Shown piece by piece: positions 17,222 through 26,140 of a stretch of DNA of 64,000 bases. Source of the stretch: Melaminivora sp034675505 (GTDB taxonomy: Bacteria > Pseudomonadota > Gammaproteobacteria > Burkholderiales > Burkholderiaceae_C); the NCBI GenBank assembly GCA_034675505.1, contig JAUCDD010000025.1:682001-746000 (forward strand), written 5' to 3'. Both the position numbers and the translations under genes were made by a program. Within the stretch, counting starts at the first letter, position 1. Each line of letters opens with the position of its first letter. Under the pieces are notes generated by a model, which saw only the letters and a program-made list of their open reading frames with translations, did not search any database and had not been told where the DNA came from.

Positions 17222-18145
17222 ATGAATCACGCTCACGGTGCGGAACCCAGCTGGGAGTGGTATCGCAGCTTCCTGCACGTGGCGCAGGCGGGCTCGCTCT
17301 CGGCCGCCGCGCGCACGCTCGGCCTGAGCCAGCCGACGCTGGGCCGGCACATCGACCAGCTGGAGGCGGCGCTGTGCGTGCGGCTGTTCACGCGCTCGCC
17401 CGAAGGCCTTGCGCCCACCGACGCCGGCCAGGCGCTGCTGCCCCTGGCGGGCACGCTGGCCATCACGGCCGCGGCGCTGCGCCGCGCCGCCGCCGGCGCA
17501 GGCGCCGGGGACGGCGCGGTGCAGGGCGTGGTGCGGGTCTCCGCCAGCGAGGTGGTCGGCGTGGAGGTGCTGCCGCCGCTGCTGGCTGCCCTGCAGCAGC
17601 GGCACCCGGCGCTGGTGCTGGAGCTGGTGCTGTCCAACCAGGCGGACGACCTGCTGCAGCGCCAGGCCGACGTGGCCGTGCGCATGTTCCGCCCGCAGCA
17701 GCAGGCGCTGCTCGCGCGGCGCGTGGGCGCGCTGGAGCTGGGCCTGTTCGCCCATGCGGGCTACCTGCAAGCGCGTGGCACGCCGCGCTCGGTGCAGGAG
17801 CTGGCCGGGCATGCGCTGATCGGCTTTGGCCGGGAAAGCGGCTTCACCCGCCGCCTGCGCAGCCAGCTGCCCGCGCTGGCCGGCCTCGGCTTTGCGTTTC
17901 GCTCCGACAGCGACCTGGCGCAGCTGGCGGCGATCCGCGCCGGCCTGGGCATGGGCATTTGCCAGGCGGCGCTGGCCGCGCGCGAGCCGCACCTGGTGCG
18001 CGTGCTGGCCGGGGACGTGGCGCTGCACCTGGACACCTGGATCGCCATGCACGGCGACCTGCGCCGCAGCAGCGCCTGCCAGGTGGTGTTCGATGCGCTG
18101 GCCGACGGGCTGGCGCAGCATGCCGCGGCGCAGCGCCCCGCTTGA
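17222..18145 (+). CDS. LysR-family transcriptional regulator
   Basis: 307-residue DNA-binding regulator. N-terminal winged helix-turn-helix: WEWYRSFLHVAQAGSLSAAARTLGLSQPTLGRHIDQLEAAL with the LysR signature, then a C-terminal periplasmic-binding-like effector domain (VVRVSASEVVGVEVLPPLL to the end). Start ATG 17222. The divergent orientation to the epimerase-like gene is the classic LysR arrangement; an operator would be expected in 17127-17221, where I see no clear T-N11-A palindrome by eye. Confidence 0.92.
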   Translation: MNHAHGAEPSWEWYRSFLHVAQAGSLSAAARTLGLSQPTLGRHIDQLEAALCVRLFTRSPEGLAPTDAGQALLPLAGTLAITAAALRRAAAGAGAGDGAVQGVVRVSASEVVGVEVLPPLLAALQQRHPALVLELVLSNQADDLLQRQADVAVRMFRPQQQALLARRVGALELGLFAHAGYLQARGTPRSVQELAGHALIGFGRESGFTRRLRSQLPALAGLGFAFRSDSDLAQLAAIRAGLGMGICQAALAAREPHLVRVLAGDVALHLDTWIAMHGDLRRSSACQVVFDALADGLAQHAAAQRPA

Positions 18146-18205
18146 ACCCGCCGCAGTCACCCACTGGACACAGGCCGCAGGCCGCCCTAGCTACAGTGGC
18201 CAGCC

Positions 18206-18673
18206 ATGAAAAAGACCTTCCGCAGCCATTCCGACATCACCGCCTGCATCGGCCAGGAAGTCGCCGTGACCGACTGGGTGGAGATCACGCAAGAGCGCAT
18301 CGACCTGTTCGCGCGCGCCACGGGCGACCACCAGTGGATCCACGTCGATCCCGAGCGCGCCGCCCAGGGGCCCTTCGGCACCACCATCGCGCACGGCTTC
18401 CTCACGCTGTCGCTGCTGGCGCAGTTCATGGGCGAGGCCTACGCCATCGAGGGCGCGCAGATGGGCGTCAACTACGGACTGAACAAGGTGCGCTTTCCGG
18501 CGCCGGTGCCGGTGGGCAGCCGGCTGCGCGCGCGCCTGAAGCTGCTGGGCACCGAGCCGGTGGCGCCGGGCGGCCTGCAGATGGCCTGGGAGGTGACGCT
18601 GGAGCGCGAAGGCGCAGCCAAGCCGGTGTGCGTGGCCGAGTCGCTGGTGCGCAGCTACGGCGCCGCTGACTGA
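18206..18673 (+). CDS. MaoC-family (R)-specific enoyl-CoA hydratase-like protein
   Basis: 155-residue hot-dog-fold hydratase. The MaoC active-site pattern is visible: Asp in ARATGDHQWIHVD (about residue 50) and His in PFGTTIAHGFLTLSL (about residue 68), the Asp/His pair that hydrates enoyl-CoA. Single-domain size matches PhaJ/NodN-like members, which act on acyl-CoA in fatty-acid or polyhydroxyalkanoate metabolism; the exact substrate is inferred only. Its 3' end overlaps trmL (convergent) by 19 bases. Confidence 0.9.
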   Translation: MKKTFRSHSDITACIGQEVAVTDWVEITQERIDLFARATGDHQWIHVDPERAAQGPFGTTIAHGFLTLSLLAQFMGEAYAIEGAQMGVNYGLNKVRFPAPVPVGSRLRARLKLLGTEPVAPGGLQMAWEVTLEREGAAKPVCVAESLVRSYGAAD

Positions 18674-19173
18674 GGCGCTGCAGCCGCCGTGGGCGCGGCC
18701 CGCGCCAGGAAGCTGTTTTGCCGCCAGGCCTCGTACACCGTGACCGCCACGGCATTGGACAGGTTCAGGCTGCGCTGCGCCGGCAGCATGGGCAGGCGCA
18801 GGCGCTGCGCTGGCGGGAAGGTGTCGCGCAGCACCGGCGGAAGGCCCCGTGACTCGGCGCCAAAGACCAGCCAGTCGCCCGGCAGGAAGCCCGTGTCGTG
18901 CACCGCCTGCCCGCCGTGCGTGGTGAGCGCGAACATGCGCGCGGGATCGGGCTCGTGGGTGCGCAGCAGCGCCGTCCAGCCGGCGTGCCGGCGCACGTCG
19001 GCCCACTCGTGGTAGTCCAGCCCGGCGCGGCGCAGCAGGGCGTCGTCCATCGAAAAACCCAGCGGCTCGACCAGGTGCAGCGTGCAGCCGGTGTTGGCCG
19101 CCAGCCGGATCACGTTGCCGGTGTTGGGCGGGATTTCGGGTTCGACCAGGACGATATGGAACATGGCCGCCAT
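18655..19173 (-). CDS. trmL: tRNA (cytidine/uridine-34 2'-O)-methyltransferase TrmL
   Basis: SPOUT-class methyltransferase that methylates the ribose of wobble base 34 in tRNA-Leu isoacceptors (family knowledge). N-terminus MFHIVLVEPEIPPNTGNVIR closely matches TrmL; the knotted SAM site shows FGAESRGLP and LRLPMLPAQRSLNLSNAVA, the three SPOUT motifs. 172 residues from ATG 19173, or 169 from ATG 19164, which matches the family N-terminus better. A short Ala/Pro-rich tail (ARAAPTAAAAPQSAAP) extends beyond the fold. Lies 62 bases downstream of comF-like on the same strand. Confidence 0.93.
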   Translation of the reverse strand: MAAMFHIVLVEPEIPPNTGNVIRLAANTGCTLHLVEPLGFSMDDALLRRAGLDYHEWADVRRHAGWTALLRTHEPDPARMFALTTHGGQAVHDTGFLPGDWLVFGAESRGLPPVLRDTFPPAQRLRLPMLPAQRSLNLSNAVAVTVYEAWRQNSFLARAAPTAAAAPQSAAP

Positions 19174-19235
19174 TGTCGGGTCAGCGCGCGCCGTTTGCAC
19201 CACGGGCGCGGGGGCGTTCGCCGCTTGGGCTGTAA

Positions 19236-19964
19236 TCAATCGTGTACCGAAGGCGTGCGCGCCAGCACCAGCGCGCCGACCTGTGCCGCCCCGGCCGCCT
19301 GCAGCACCAGCGCAGCCGCATGCAGCGTTGCGCCGGTGGTCATGACGTCGTCGATCAGCAGCACGCGCCGCCCGGCGATGCCCGCCGCTGCCAGGGGTTC
19401 GAGCGCGAATGCGCCGCGCAGGTTGTGCAGCCGCTCGGCGCGCCCCAGCCCACTCTGCGCCGCCGTATCGTGCAGCCGCAGCAGCACCTGCGCCCGCACG
19501 CGCGTGCCCGCGCCCAGGCGCTGCGCCAGCTGCAGCGCCTGGTTGTAGCCGCGCTGGCGCAGGCGCTCGCGCGACAGCGGCACCGGCAGCAGCCAGTCGG
19601 CGTCCTGCAGCGCCGCGGCCGCGCCCGGCGCGTCGCGCAGCAAGGGGGCCAGCGCTGCCGCCCAGCCAGGCTGGGCGTGGAACTTCCACTGCGCGATGGC
19701 GCCCGCCCAGGGGTAGCCGTAGTCCACCGCGGCGATGCACGGCTGCAGCACCGGTGCGTCGCGCTGGCAGTCGGCGCAGCGCACTAGGCCGGCCGGCAGA
19801 CGGCGGGCGCAGCCCGTGCAGCGGGCCTGCGCCCGCATGGCAAAGCGCGCGCGGCACGCAGCGCACAGCCGCTGCGCCGGCCAGGCGCGGCACAGCGCGC
19901 ACTGGGCGGGCACCTGCGCCGCGATGCGCCCGGCCAAAAGCTGCAGGAATGCAGGCGGGAACAT
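19236..19964 (-). CDS. ComF-family phosphoribosyltransferase-like protein
   Basis: 242-residue ComF family protein. N-terminal zinc-ribbon cysteines (CALCRAWPAQRLCAACRARF, then CTGC and CADC) are followed by a type-I phosphoribosyltransferase fold with the PRPP loop VLLIDDVMTTGATLHA. PVPLSRERLRQRGYNQALQLA is the second ComF hallmark. In transformable bacteria ComF takes part in DNA uptake; elsewhere its role is unclear, so no gene name is claimed. Start ATG 19964, divergent from the methyltransferase gene. Confidence 0.9.
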   Translation of the reverse strand: MFPPAFLQLLAGRIAAQVPAQCALCRAWPAQRLCAACRARFAMRAQARCTGCARRLPAGLVRCADCQRDAPVLQPCIAAVDYGYPWAGAIAQWKFHAQPGWAAALAPLLRDAPGAAAALQDADWLLPVPLSRERLRQRGYNQALQLAQRLGAGTRVRAQVLLRLHDTAAQSGLGRAERLHNLRGAFALEPLAAAGIAGRRVLLIDDVMTTGATLHAAALVLQAAGAAQVGALVLARTPSVHD

Positions 19965-20015
19965 CGGCTCAATATACTTGCCCGGCCACCGCCGCGCGTG
20001 GCGTACTGGCCTGCC

Positions 20016-20921
20016 ATGCCCGATCACCTGCCTCCCACCATCGACCCCGCAGCCGCTGCCCGCTGGCATGCCCGCCTGCCCGCCGAATCCCCCTGGCTGC
20101 ACGAGGAGGTGGCCAGGCGCATGCAGGAGCGGCTGCAGTGGATGGCGCAGGCACCGGCCGCCTGGTGCGACTGGGACCCGCTGCGCGGGGGCGTGCAGGG
20201 CCACGCGCTGGTGGCGCAGCAGTGGCCGCAAGCCGCCAGCCAGGTGGCCGAGACCTCGTCGCCGCAAGGCTTGGCCCGGGCCCAGGCGCTGCTGGGCAAG
20301 CCGTGGTGGAGCGCGGCGCGCTGGAGCGGCGCCGCCCCGCGCTTCGGCCTGCCCGCCGCCGGCAGCGCGCAGATGCTGTGGGCCAACATGGCGCTGCACA
20401 TGGCCGCCGATCCGCGCGCGCTGATCGGGCAGTGGCACCGCGCGCTGGCAGTCGATGGCTACGTGATGTTTTCCTGCCTGGGGCCGGACACGCTGCGCGA
20501 ACTGCGCACGCTGTATGCGCAGGAAGGCTGGCCCGCGCCCAGCCACGAATTCACCGACATGCACGACTGGGGCGACATGCTGATGCACGCCGGCTTTGCC
20601 GAGCCGGTGATGGACATGGAGCGCATCACGCTGACCTTCGCCACGCCAGAGCGGCTGCTGCAGGAGCTGCGCGGCCTGGGCCGCAACCTGCAGCCGCAGC
20701 GCTTTGCCGCGCTGCGCGGGCGCCGCTGGCATGGCCGGCTGCTGGAGCGGCTGGCGGCCGGCCTGGCCGATCCGGCGCACGGCGGCCAGCTGTCGCTGAC
20801 CTTCGAGATCGTCTATGGCCACGCCATCAAGCCCGCGCCGCGCGTGCAGGTCGGCGCGGAAAGCACGGTGTCGCTGCAGGACATGCGCGCGCTGCTGCGC
20901 AGTGCCGGCCAGTCGCGCTGA
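20016..20921 (+). CDS. BioC-like methyltransferase-domain protein
   Basis: 301-residue protein resembling malonyl-ACP O-methyltransferase BioC in its C-terminal two thirds: MLWANMALHMAADPRALIGQ, LAVDGYVMFSCLGPDTLREL and FTDMHDWGDMLMHAGFAEPVMD follow the BioC order. The SAM motif I, usually DxGxGxG, is not recognisable; the corresponding stretch reads WDPLRGGVQGHAL, so activity is uncertain. Start ATG 20016 preferred; the frame is open 18 bases further up. No other biotin gene is in the window. Divergent from the comF-like gene. Confidence 0.72.
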   Translation: MPDHLPPTIDPAAAARWHARLPAESPWLHEEVARRMQERLQWMAQAPAAWCDWDPLRGGVQGHALVAQQWPQAASQVAETSSPQGLARAQALLGKPWWSAARWSGAAPRFGLPAAGSAQMLWANMALHMAADPRALIGQWHRALAVDGYVMFSCLGPDTLRELRTLYAQEGWPAPSHEFTDMHDWGDMLMHAGFAEPVMDMERITLTFATPERLLQELRGLGRNLQPQRFAALRGRRWHGRLLERLAAGLADPAHGGQLSLTFEIVYGHAIKPAPRVQVGAESTVSLQDMRALLRSAGQSR

Positions 20922-21291
20922 CGGCGCCTGGCTTGTCAATGATGCCGATCAATGCAAGCTACAATAATTTTTGCTTGCGGGACGGGAACTTCCTGCCGGC
21001 GCCTGGCGCCATGCAGGCCGGCTGTACCAGCGTTCGCCTGGAGCCAGCCGCTCGGGACTAACGCGGATTGCCGCTGCCGGCCGATGTCGGGCATGCTGGC
21101 GCCGGATCGGGTCCCAACCGCAGGGTGAATGGAGACGACGGGTTGCCTCAGGGGGCAGGCCGGACTGATTGAATGGCCGGGCGCACAGCGCCCTGGCAGG
21201 CACGCAGCGCAGCCGCGCGGCAGGCCTGCCCGGGCACTCGTGCGCATGGCAGGGAATTGGTCAATTGGAGCTTAGGAAAAAAGTGACAACC
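20922..21291 (+). other. 370-base intergenic leader of the cytochrome oxidase operon
   Basis: No gene seen. A TACAAT at 20960-20965 followed by an AT run (AATTTTT) is the best -10 candidate, but the nearest TTGTCA (20933) is 21 bases away. If used, the oxidase mRNA has a leader of about 320 bases with GC-rich hairpins (for example around 20994-21025, GCCGGC...GCCGGC). AGGAAAAAAG before ATG 21292 is the likely ribosome site. Confidence 0.5.
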
Positions 21292-22461
21292 ATGAAGCGC
21301 ATTTCCCACAAGCTGGCCTCGCTGCCGCTGGTGCTTTCGGCCTGGGCGGCCACTGCGGCCCATGCCGTGCAAGACCTGCCGGGCGGCCCTGCGGTCAACC
21401 AGCTCAACCTGCACCCGCCGGTGACGAAGATCGCCGAGGAGCAGCACTTCCTGCACTGGATGTTGCTCATCGTCTGCACGGTGATCTTCATCGGCGTGTT
21501 CGGGGTCATGTTCTATTCCATCTGGTACCACCGCAAGTCGCGCGGTGCCAAGGCGGCCAATTTCCACGAGTCGGTCACCGTCGAGGTCGCCTGGACCGTC
21601 ATCCCCTTCGTCATCATCATCCTGATGGCGCTGCCCGCCACCAAGGTGCTGGTGGCGCAGAAGGACACCACGAACGCCGACCTGACCATCAAGGCCACCG
21701 GCTACCAGTGGAAGTGGGGCTACGACTACCTTGCCGGCGAGGGCGAGGGCCTGGCCTACGTCTCCACCCTGGACAGCAGCCACCGCCAGATGTCCAGCAG
21801 CGGCAACGTCTCCCAGGCGCCGGCCGACTACCTGCTCAAGGTGGACAACCCCCTGGTCGTGCCCGTGGGCAAGAAGGTGCGCATCATCACCACCGCCAAC
21901 GACGTGATCCACTCCTTCATGGTGCCGGCCTTCGGCATCAAGCAGGACGCCATCCCCGGCTTCGTGCGCGACACCTGGTTCCGCGCCGAGAAAGTGGGCG
22001 ACTACTACGGCCAGTGCGCCGAGCTGTGCGGCAAGGAGCACGCCTACATGCCCATCCACGTGAAGGTGGTGTCCGCGCCCGAGTACACCGCCTGGGTGGC
22101 CGGCGAGAAGAAGAAGGCCGCAGCCAAGCAGGACGATCCGAACAAGGTCTGGACGCTGGAAGCGCTGCTGCCGCGCGGCGAGAAGGTCTATGCCGCCAAC
22201 TGCGCCGCCTGCCACCAGGCCAACGGCAAGGGCGCCGGCCCCATCAAGCCGCTGGACGGCTCGCCCGTCGTGCTCGACAAGGACCACGCCAAGCAGATCC
22301 ACATCGTGCTCAACGGCGCCGCCGGCGGCGCCATGCCGCCCTGGAAGCAGCTGGGCGACACCGACCTGGCCGCGGTTGTCACCTACACCAAGAACGCCTG
22401 GTCCAACAAGACCGGCCAGCTGGTGCAGCCCGCCGAAATCCTGGCCCAGCGCGGCAAGTAA
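21292..22461 (+). CDS. ctaC: Cytochrome c oxidase subunit II with fused cytochrome c domain
   Basis: Periplasm-facing electron-entry subunit of haem-copper oxidase, 389 residues. Signal peptide (about 1-25, ...TAAHA), two TM helices (about 53-75 and 100-120), a CuA cupredoxin domain with CAELCGKEHAYM (Cys242, Cys246, His250, Met253 region), and a C-terminal haem c motif CAACH near residue 304 with Met in GAMPPWKQL. The fusion defines a caa3-type subunit II. First gene of the oxidase operon; ctaD follows 48 bases later. Confidence 0.96.
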   Translation: MKRISHKLASLPLVLSAWAATAAHAVQDLPGGPAVNQLNLHPPVTKIAEEQHFLHWMLLIVCTVIFIGVFGVMFYSIWYHRKSRGAKAANFHESVTVEVAWTVIPFVIIILMALPATKVLVAQKDTTNADLTIKATGYQWKWGYDYLAGEGEGLAYVSTLDSSHRQMSSSGNVSQAPADYLLKVDNPLVVPVGKKVRIITTANDVIHSFMVPAFGIKQDAIPGFVRDTWFRAEKVGDYYGQCAELCGKEHAYMPIHVKVVSAPEYTAWVAGEKKKAAAKQDDPNKVWTLEALLPRGEKVYAANCAACHQANGKGAGPIKPLDGSPVVLDKDHAKQIHIVLNGAAGGAMPPWKQLGDTDLAAVVTYTKNAWSNKTGQLVQPAEILAQRGK

Positions 22462-22509
22462 GCGTGCGGCAAACCACGCACGGATAGCACGGACAAGAGG
22501 ATTCAAGTC

Positions 22510-24144
22510 ATGAGCGCAGTTCTGGACAACCACGGGCACGGCGGCGCGGGCCACGGGCACGACGACCACCATCACGCCACCCCCACGGGTTTGCGGCGCT
22601 GGCTGTACGCCACCAACCACAAGGACATCGGCACGCTGTACCTGCTGTTTTCCTTCACCATGCTGATGGTCGGCGGCATCCTGGCCATGCTGATCCGCGC
22701 CGAGCTGTTCCAGCCCGGCCTGCAGCTGGTGAACCCGGAGATGTTCAACCAGCTGACCACCATGCACGGCATCATCATGGTGTTCGGCGCCATCATGCCG
22801 GCCTTCGTGGGCTTCGCGAACTGGATGCTGCCGCTGCAGATCGGCGCCTCCGACATGGCCTTTGCGCGCATGAACAACTTCAGCTTCTGGCTGCTGATCC
22901 CGGCCGGCTGCATGCTGGTCGGATCGTTCTTCATGCCCGGCGGAGCGCCTGCGGCCGGCTGGACGATGTATGCGCCCCTGACCCTGCAGATGGGCCCGTC
23001 CATGGACGTGGCCATCTTCTCGCTGCACATCATGGGCGCCAGCTCCATCATGGGCGCGATCAACATCATCGTGACCATCCTGAACATGCGCGCGCCCGGC
23101 ATGACGCTGATGAAGATGCCCATGTTCTGCTGGACCTGGCTGATCACCGCCTACCTGCTGATCGCCGTGATGCCCGTGCTGGCCGGCGCCATCACCATGA
23201 CGCTGACCGACCGCCACTTCGGCACCAGCTTCTTCAACGCCGCCGGCGGTGGCGACCCGATCATGTACCAGCACATCTTCTGGTTCTTCGGCCACCCCGA
23301 GGTGTACATCATGATCCTGCCGGCCTTCGGCATCGTCAGCCAGGTGGTGCCGGCGTTCAGCAGGAAGCGCCTGTTCGGCTACGCCTCCATGGTGTACGCG
23401 GTGGCGGCCATCGCCATCCTGTCGTTCATCGTCTGGGCGCACCACATGTTCACCACCGGCATGCCGGTGACGGGGCAGCTGTTCTTCATGTACGCCACCA
23501 TGCTGATCTCGGTGCCCACGGCGGTGAAGATCTTCAACTGGACGGCCACCATGTGGCGCGGCTCCATGACCTTCGAGACGCCCATGCTGTGGGCCGTGGG
23601 CTTCATCTTCGTGTTCACCATCGGCGGCTTCACCGGCCTGATCGTGGCCATGGCGCCGCTTGATATCCAGCTGCAGGACACCTACTACATCGTCGCCCAC
23701 TTCCACTACGTGCTGGTGGCCGGCTCGCTGTTCGCCATGTTCTCGGGCTACTACTACTGGGCGCCCAAGTGGACCGGCGTGATGTACAGCGAGACGCGCG
23801 GGCGCATCCACTTCTGGGGTTCGATGATCACCTTCAACCTCACCTTCTTCCCCATGCACTTCCTGGGGCTGGCCGGCATGCCGCGCCGCTACGCCGACTA
23901 CCCCATGCAGTTCGCCGACTTCAACATGATTGCCTCCATCGGCGGCTTCGGTTTCGGCCTGATGCAGGTGTACTTCTTCTTCTTCGTGGTGCTGCCGGCC
24001 ATGCGCGGCCGCGGCGCGCCGGCGCCGCAGCGCCCCTGGGACGGCGCCGAGGGCCTGGAGTGGGAAGTTCCTTCGCCGGCGCCCTTCCATACCTTTGTCG
24101 AGCCCCCGAAGCTGGACGCCACCGCTACGCGCGTGATCGGCTGA
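22510..24144 (+). CDS. ctaD: Cytochrome c oxidase subunit I
   Basis: Catalytic subunit of aa3-type oxidase, 544 residues, 12 TM helices. Metal ligands visible: low-spin haem His in TTMHGIIMVF, CuB His with cross-linked Tyr in FFGHPEVYIMILP, CuB pair in VWAHHMFTTG, and haem ligands in IVAHFHYVLVAG. The proton-channel residues NxxxxxxxxxxN/D region MLPLQIGASDMAFARMNN is canonical. The first 22 residues are unusually His/Gly-rich (HGHGGAGHGHDDHHH), possibly metal-binding. The next small ORF starts close behind. Confidence 0.97.
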   Translation: MSAVLDNHGHGGAGHGHDDHHHATPTGLRRWLYATNHKDIGTLYLLFSFTMLMVGGILAMLIRAELFQPGLQLVNPEMFNQLTTMHGIIMVFGAIMPAFVGFANWMLPLQIGASDMAFARMNNFSFWLLIPAGCMLVGSFFMPGGAPAAGWTMYAPLTLQMGPSMDVAIFSLHIMGASSIMGAINIIVTILNMRAPGMTLMKMPMFCWTWLITAYLLIAVMPVLAGAITMTLTDRHFGTSFFNAAGGGDPIMYQHIFWFFGHPEVYIMILPAFGIVSQVVPAFSRKRLFGYASMVYAVAAIAILSFIVWAHHMFTTGMPVTGQLFFMYATMLISVPTAVKIFNWTATMWRGSMTFETPMLWAVGFIFVFTIGGFTGLIVAMAPLDIQLQDTYYIVAHFHYVLVAGSLFAMFSGYYYWAPKWTGVMYSETRGRIHFWGSMITFNLTFFPMHFLGLAGMPRRYADYPMQFADFNMIASIGGFGFGLMQVYFFFFVVLPAMRGRGAPAPQRPWDGAEGLEWEVPSPAPFHTFVEPPKLDATATRVIG

Positions 24145-24170
24145 TGCCGACCTGCCACAGGACCCCGGCC

Positions 24171-24290
24171 ATGAGCAACAACCTGCCCGAAGACAAGAAG
24201 AAGGCCAACCTGCGCCTGGCGCTGATCCTGGCGTCGCTGGCGCTGGTGTTCCTGGCGGGCTTCTTCGTTCGGATGGTCTGGCTGCGCTGA
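24171..24290 (+). CDS. Cytochrome oxidase small assembly protein
   Basis: 39-residue protein: charged N-terminus MSNNLPEDKKKANLRL followed by one TM helix (ALILASLALVFLAGFFVRMVW). Its place between ctaD and ctaG and its composition match the tiny proteins annotated as cytochrome oxidase small assembly proteins in Comamonadaceae (from memory). Start ATG 24171 preferred with ACAGGA upstream; an in-frame ATG at 24144 overlaps the ctaD stop (TGATG) and would add nine residues. Confidence 0.7.
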   Translation: MSNNLPEDKKKANLRLALILASLALVFLAGFFVRMVWLR

Positions 24291-24327
24291 GCGGCCCCAG
24301 GCGCCACAGGAAGTCGAGGGCACGGCA

Positions 24328-24945
24328 ATGGGCATGCGGCAGGAAAACCTGAAGATGGTGGGCAAGCTGGCGGTGGTGGCGCTGGGCATGTTTGCCTTCG
24401 GCTACGTGCTGATCCCGATCTACAAGAGCATCTGCGAAGCCACCGGCATCAACATCCTGACGCTATCCGAGCGCCTGGTGCCCGGCAACGGCTCGGCCGG
24501 CCCGGATGCCCGCCTGCCCGGCAACACCCAGGTGGACAAGAGCCGCACCATCACCGTGGTGTTCGACGCCAACGCGCGCGGCCCCTGGGACTTCAAGCCC
24601 GGGCAGCGTTCCATCCAGGTGCACCCGGGCGAGCTGGCCACCGTCATGTACGAGTTCCGCAACGTGCAGGACCGGCGCATGGCGGCCCAGGCCATTCCCA
24701 GCTACGCGCCGCGCCAGGCCGCCGCGCATTTCACCAAGCTGGAGTGCTTTTGCTTCAACCAGTACACGCTGGAGCCGGGCGAGAGCAAGGAGTGGCCCGT
24801 GGCCTTCGTGATCGACCCGCGCCTGTCGCGCGACGTCACGACCATCACCCTGTCCTATACCTTCTTCGAAGTCGGCGGCAAGACCCCGCCCGCGCCCCAG
24901 TCCACCGCTGCCGCGCCGCACGCCAAAGGGGGGGGCGGTGCGTGA
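24328..24945 (+). CDS. ctaG: Cytochrome c oxidase assembly protein Cox11/CtaG
   Basis: Copper chaperone that delivers CuB to subunit I. 205 residues, one N-terminal TM helix (about 10-32), then an immunoglobulin-like periplasmic domain with the copper-binding CFCF motif (KLECFCFNQYTLEPGE, about residues 137-140) and the conserved FVIDP segment. Start ATG 24328; ATG 24334 is an alternative. The end overlaps the DUF2970 gene by 8 bases, near a run of seven G (24929-24935), which deserves care in case of length error. Confidence 0.95.
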   Translation: MGMRQENLKMVGKLAVVALGMFAFGYVLIPIYKSICEATGINILTLSERLVPGNGSAGPDARLPGNTQVDKSRTITVVFDANARGPWDFKPGQRSIQVHPGELATVMYEFRNVQDRRMAAQAIPSYAPRQAAAHFTKLECFCFNQYTLEPGESKEWPVAFVIDPRLSRDVTTITLSYTFFEVGGKTPPAPQSTAAAPHAKGGGGA

Positions 24946-25156
24946 ACGCGCCACCCCCGGCGCCGAGCCGCCGCGCCGCACTTCGCTGGCGCGCACGCTG
25001 CGCGCCGTGGCCTGGTCGCTGATCGGGCTGCGTGCGGGCAAGGAATACCAGCGCGACCTGCAAAGCATCCAGCCGCTGCATGTGCTGCTGATCGGCCTGG
25101 TGGCGCTGTTCGCCCTCGTCGGCGGGCTGATCCTGCTGGTGCGGTGGGTGGTCTAG
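24938..25156 (+). CDS. DUF2970-family small membrane protein
   Basis: 72-residue protein with basic N-terminus, the conserved segment AWSLIGLRAGKEYQRDLQSI then PLHVLLIGLVALFALVGGL, a single TM helix. This is the DUF2970 pattern, typically located in betaproteobacterial oxidase operons; function unknown. GTG start at 24938 overlaps ctaG by 8 bases; no other good start is in frame before the conserved part. Confidence 0.8.
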   Translation: MRERATPGAEPPRRTSLARTLRAVAWSLIGLRAGKEYQRDLQSIQPLHVLLIGLVALFALVGGLILLVRWVV

Positions 25157-25240
25157 CCTGCCACGATGCCACGCCATGGCTGCCATACAACGAATCACGG
25201 GACGACCCGGACAACGACATCTTGAGACCGAGGAGCTGAC

Positions 25241-26122
25241 ATGAGTGCAACCACACCGGGCACCGCGCCCTATTACTACGTTCCGGGGGAGTCGCGCCAC
25301 CCGATCTTCGCGGCCGCGGGGCTGTTCTTCGTGCTGCTGGGCGCAAGCCAGTGGATCAACGGCGTGCAGTGGGGCATGTATTCGTTCTGGTTCGGCATCG
25401 CCTGGTGGCTGTTCGTGCTGTTCCAGTGGTTCCGAGAAGCCGCGCGCGAGAGCCACCAGGGCCTGTACGGGCGCAAGATCGACCTGTCCTACCGCTGGAG
25501 CATGAGCTGGTTCATCTTCTCCGAGGTCATGTTCTTCGGCGCGTTCTTCACCGCGCTGTGGTGGGCGCGGGCGCGCTCGGTGCCGGCGCTTGGCAGCCTG
25601 GACAACGGCGTGCTGTGGCCCGGCTTCAAGGCCGTGTGGCCCAGCCTGGCAGCCGGTGCGACGGCTTCGCCGGCCGGCACCATCGAGCCCTTCCAGACCG
25701 TCGGCCCGTTCTGGCTGCCGACCATCAACACGGCGCTGCTGCTGACCTCGGGCGTCACGCTGACCATCGCCCACCACGCGCTGCGCCTGGGCCAGCGTGC
25801 CCGCACCATCGGCTTCATGTGGGTCACGGTGCTGCTGGGCGTCACCTTCCTGGCCGTGCAGGGCTACGAGTACTACCACCTGTACACCGAGCTGAACCTG
25901 AAGCTGACCTCGGGCGTGTTCGGCTCGACCTTCTTCCTGCTCACGGGCTTCCACGGTTTCCACGTCTTCGTGGGCATGCTGATGCTGCTGTTCATCACGC
26001 TGCGCCTGCAAAGCGGCCACTTCACGGCCGAGCGGCACTTCGGCTTCGAAGGCGCGGCCTGGTACTGGCACTTCGTGGACGTGGTGTGGCTGGGCCTGTA
26101 CATCCTGGTGTATTGGATGTAG
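25241..26122 (+). CDS. ctaE: Cytochrome c oxidase subunit III
   Basis: 293-residue, seven-TM accessory subunit of the oxidase. Hallmarks: YYVPGESRHPIF at the N-terminus, SEVMFFGAFFTALWWAR, NTALLLTSGVTLTIAHHAL, QGYEYY and the C-terminal LTGFHGFHVFVGMLML and WYWHFVDVVWLGLYILVYW. GAGGAG lies upstream of ATG 25241 (GAGACCGAGGAGCTGAC). It is the last gene before a strong terminator. Confidence 0.97.
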   Translation: MSATTPGTAPYYYVPGESRHPIFAAAGLFFVLLGASQWINGVQWGMYSFWFGIAWWLFVLFQWFREAARESHQGLYGRKIDLSYRWSMSWFIFSEVMFFGAFFTALWWARARSVPALGSLDNGVLWPGFKAVWPSLAAGATASPAGTIEPFQTVGPFWLPTINTALLLTSGVTLTIAHHALRLGQRARTIGFMWVTVLLGVTFLAVQGYEYYHLYTELNLKLTSGVFGSTFFLLTGFHGFHVFVGMLMLLFITLRLQSGHFTAERHFGFEGAAWYWHFVDVVWLGLYILVYWM

Positions 26123-26140
26123 GGCGAACCCCAGCCGGGT

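Noticed and set aside
21148..24090. Very long antisense open frame opposite ctaC-ctaD
   Set aside because: Typical of GC-rich genomes: His/Gln/Asp-rich translation without domains, antisense to two well-conserved oxidase subunits.
24929..24945. G7 run at the ctaG end as a further frameshift
   Set aside because: Both ctaG and the DUF2970 gene read plausibly to and from this point, so there is no positive sign of an error.
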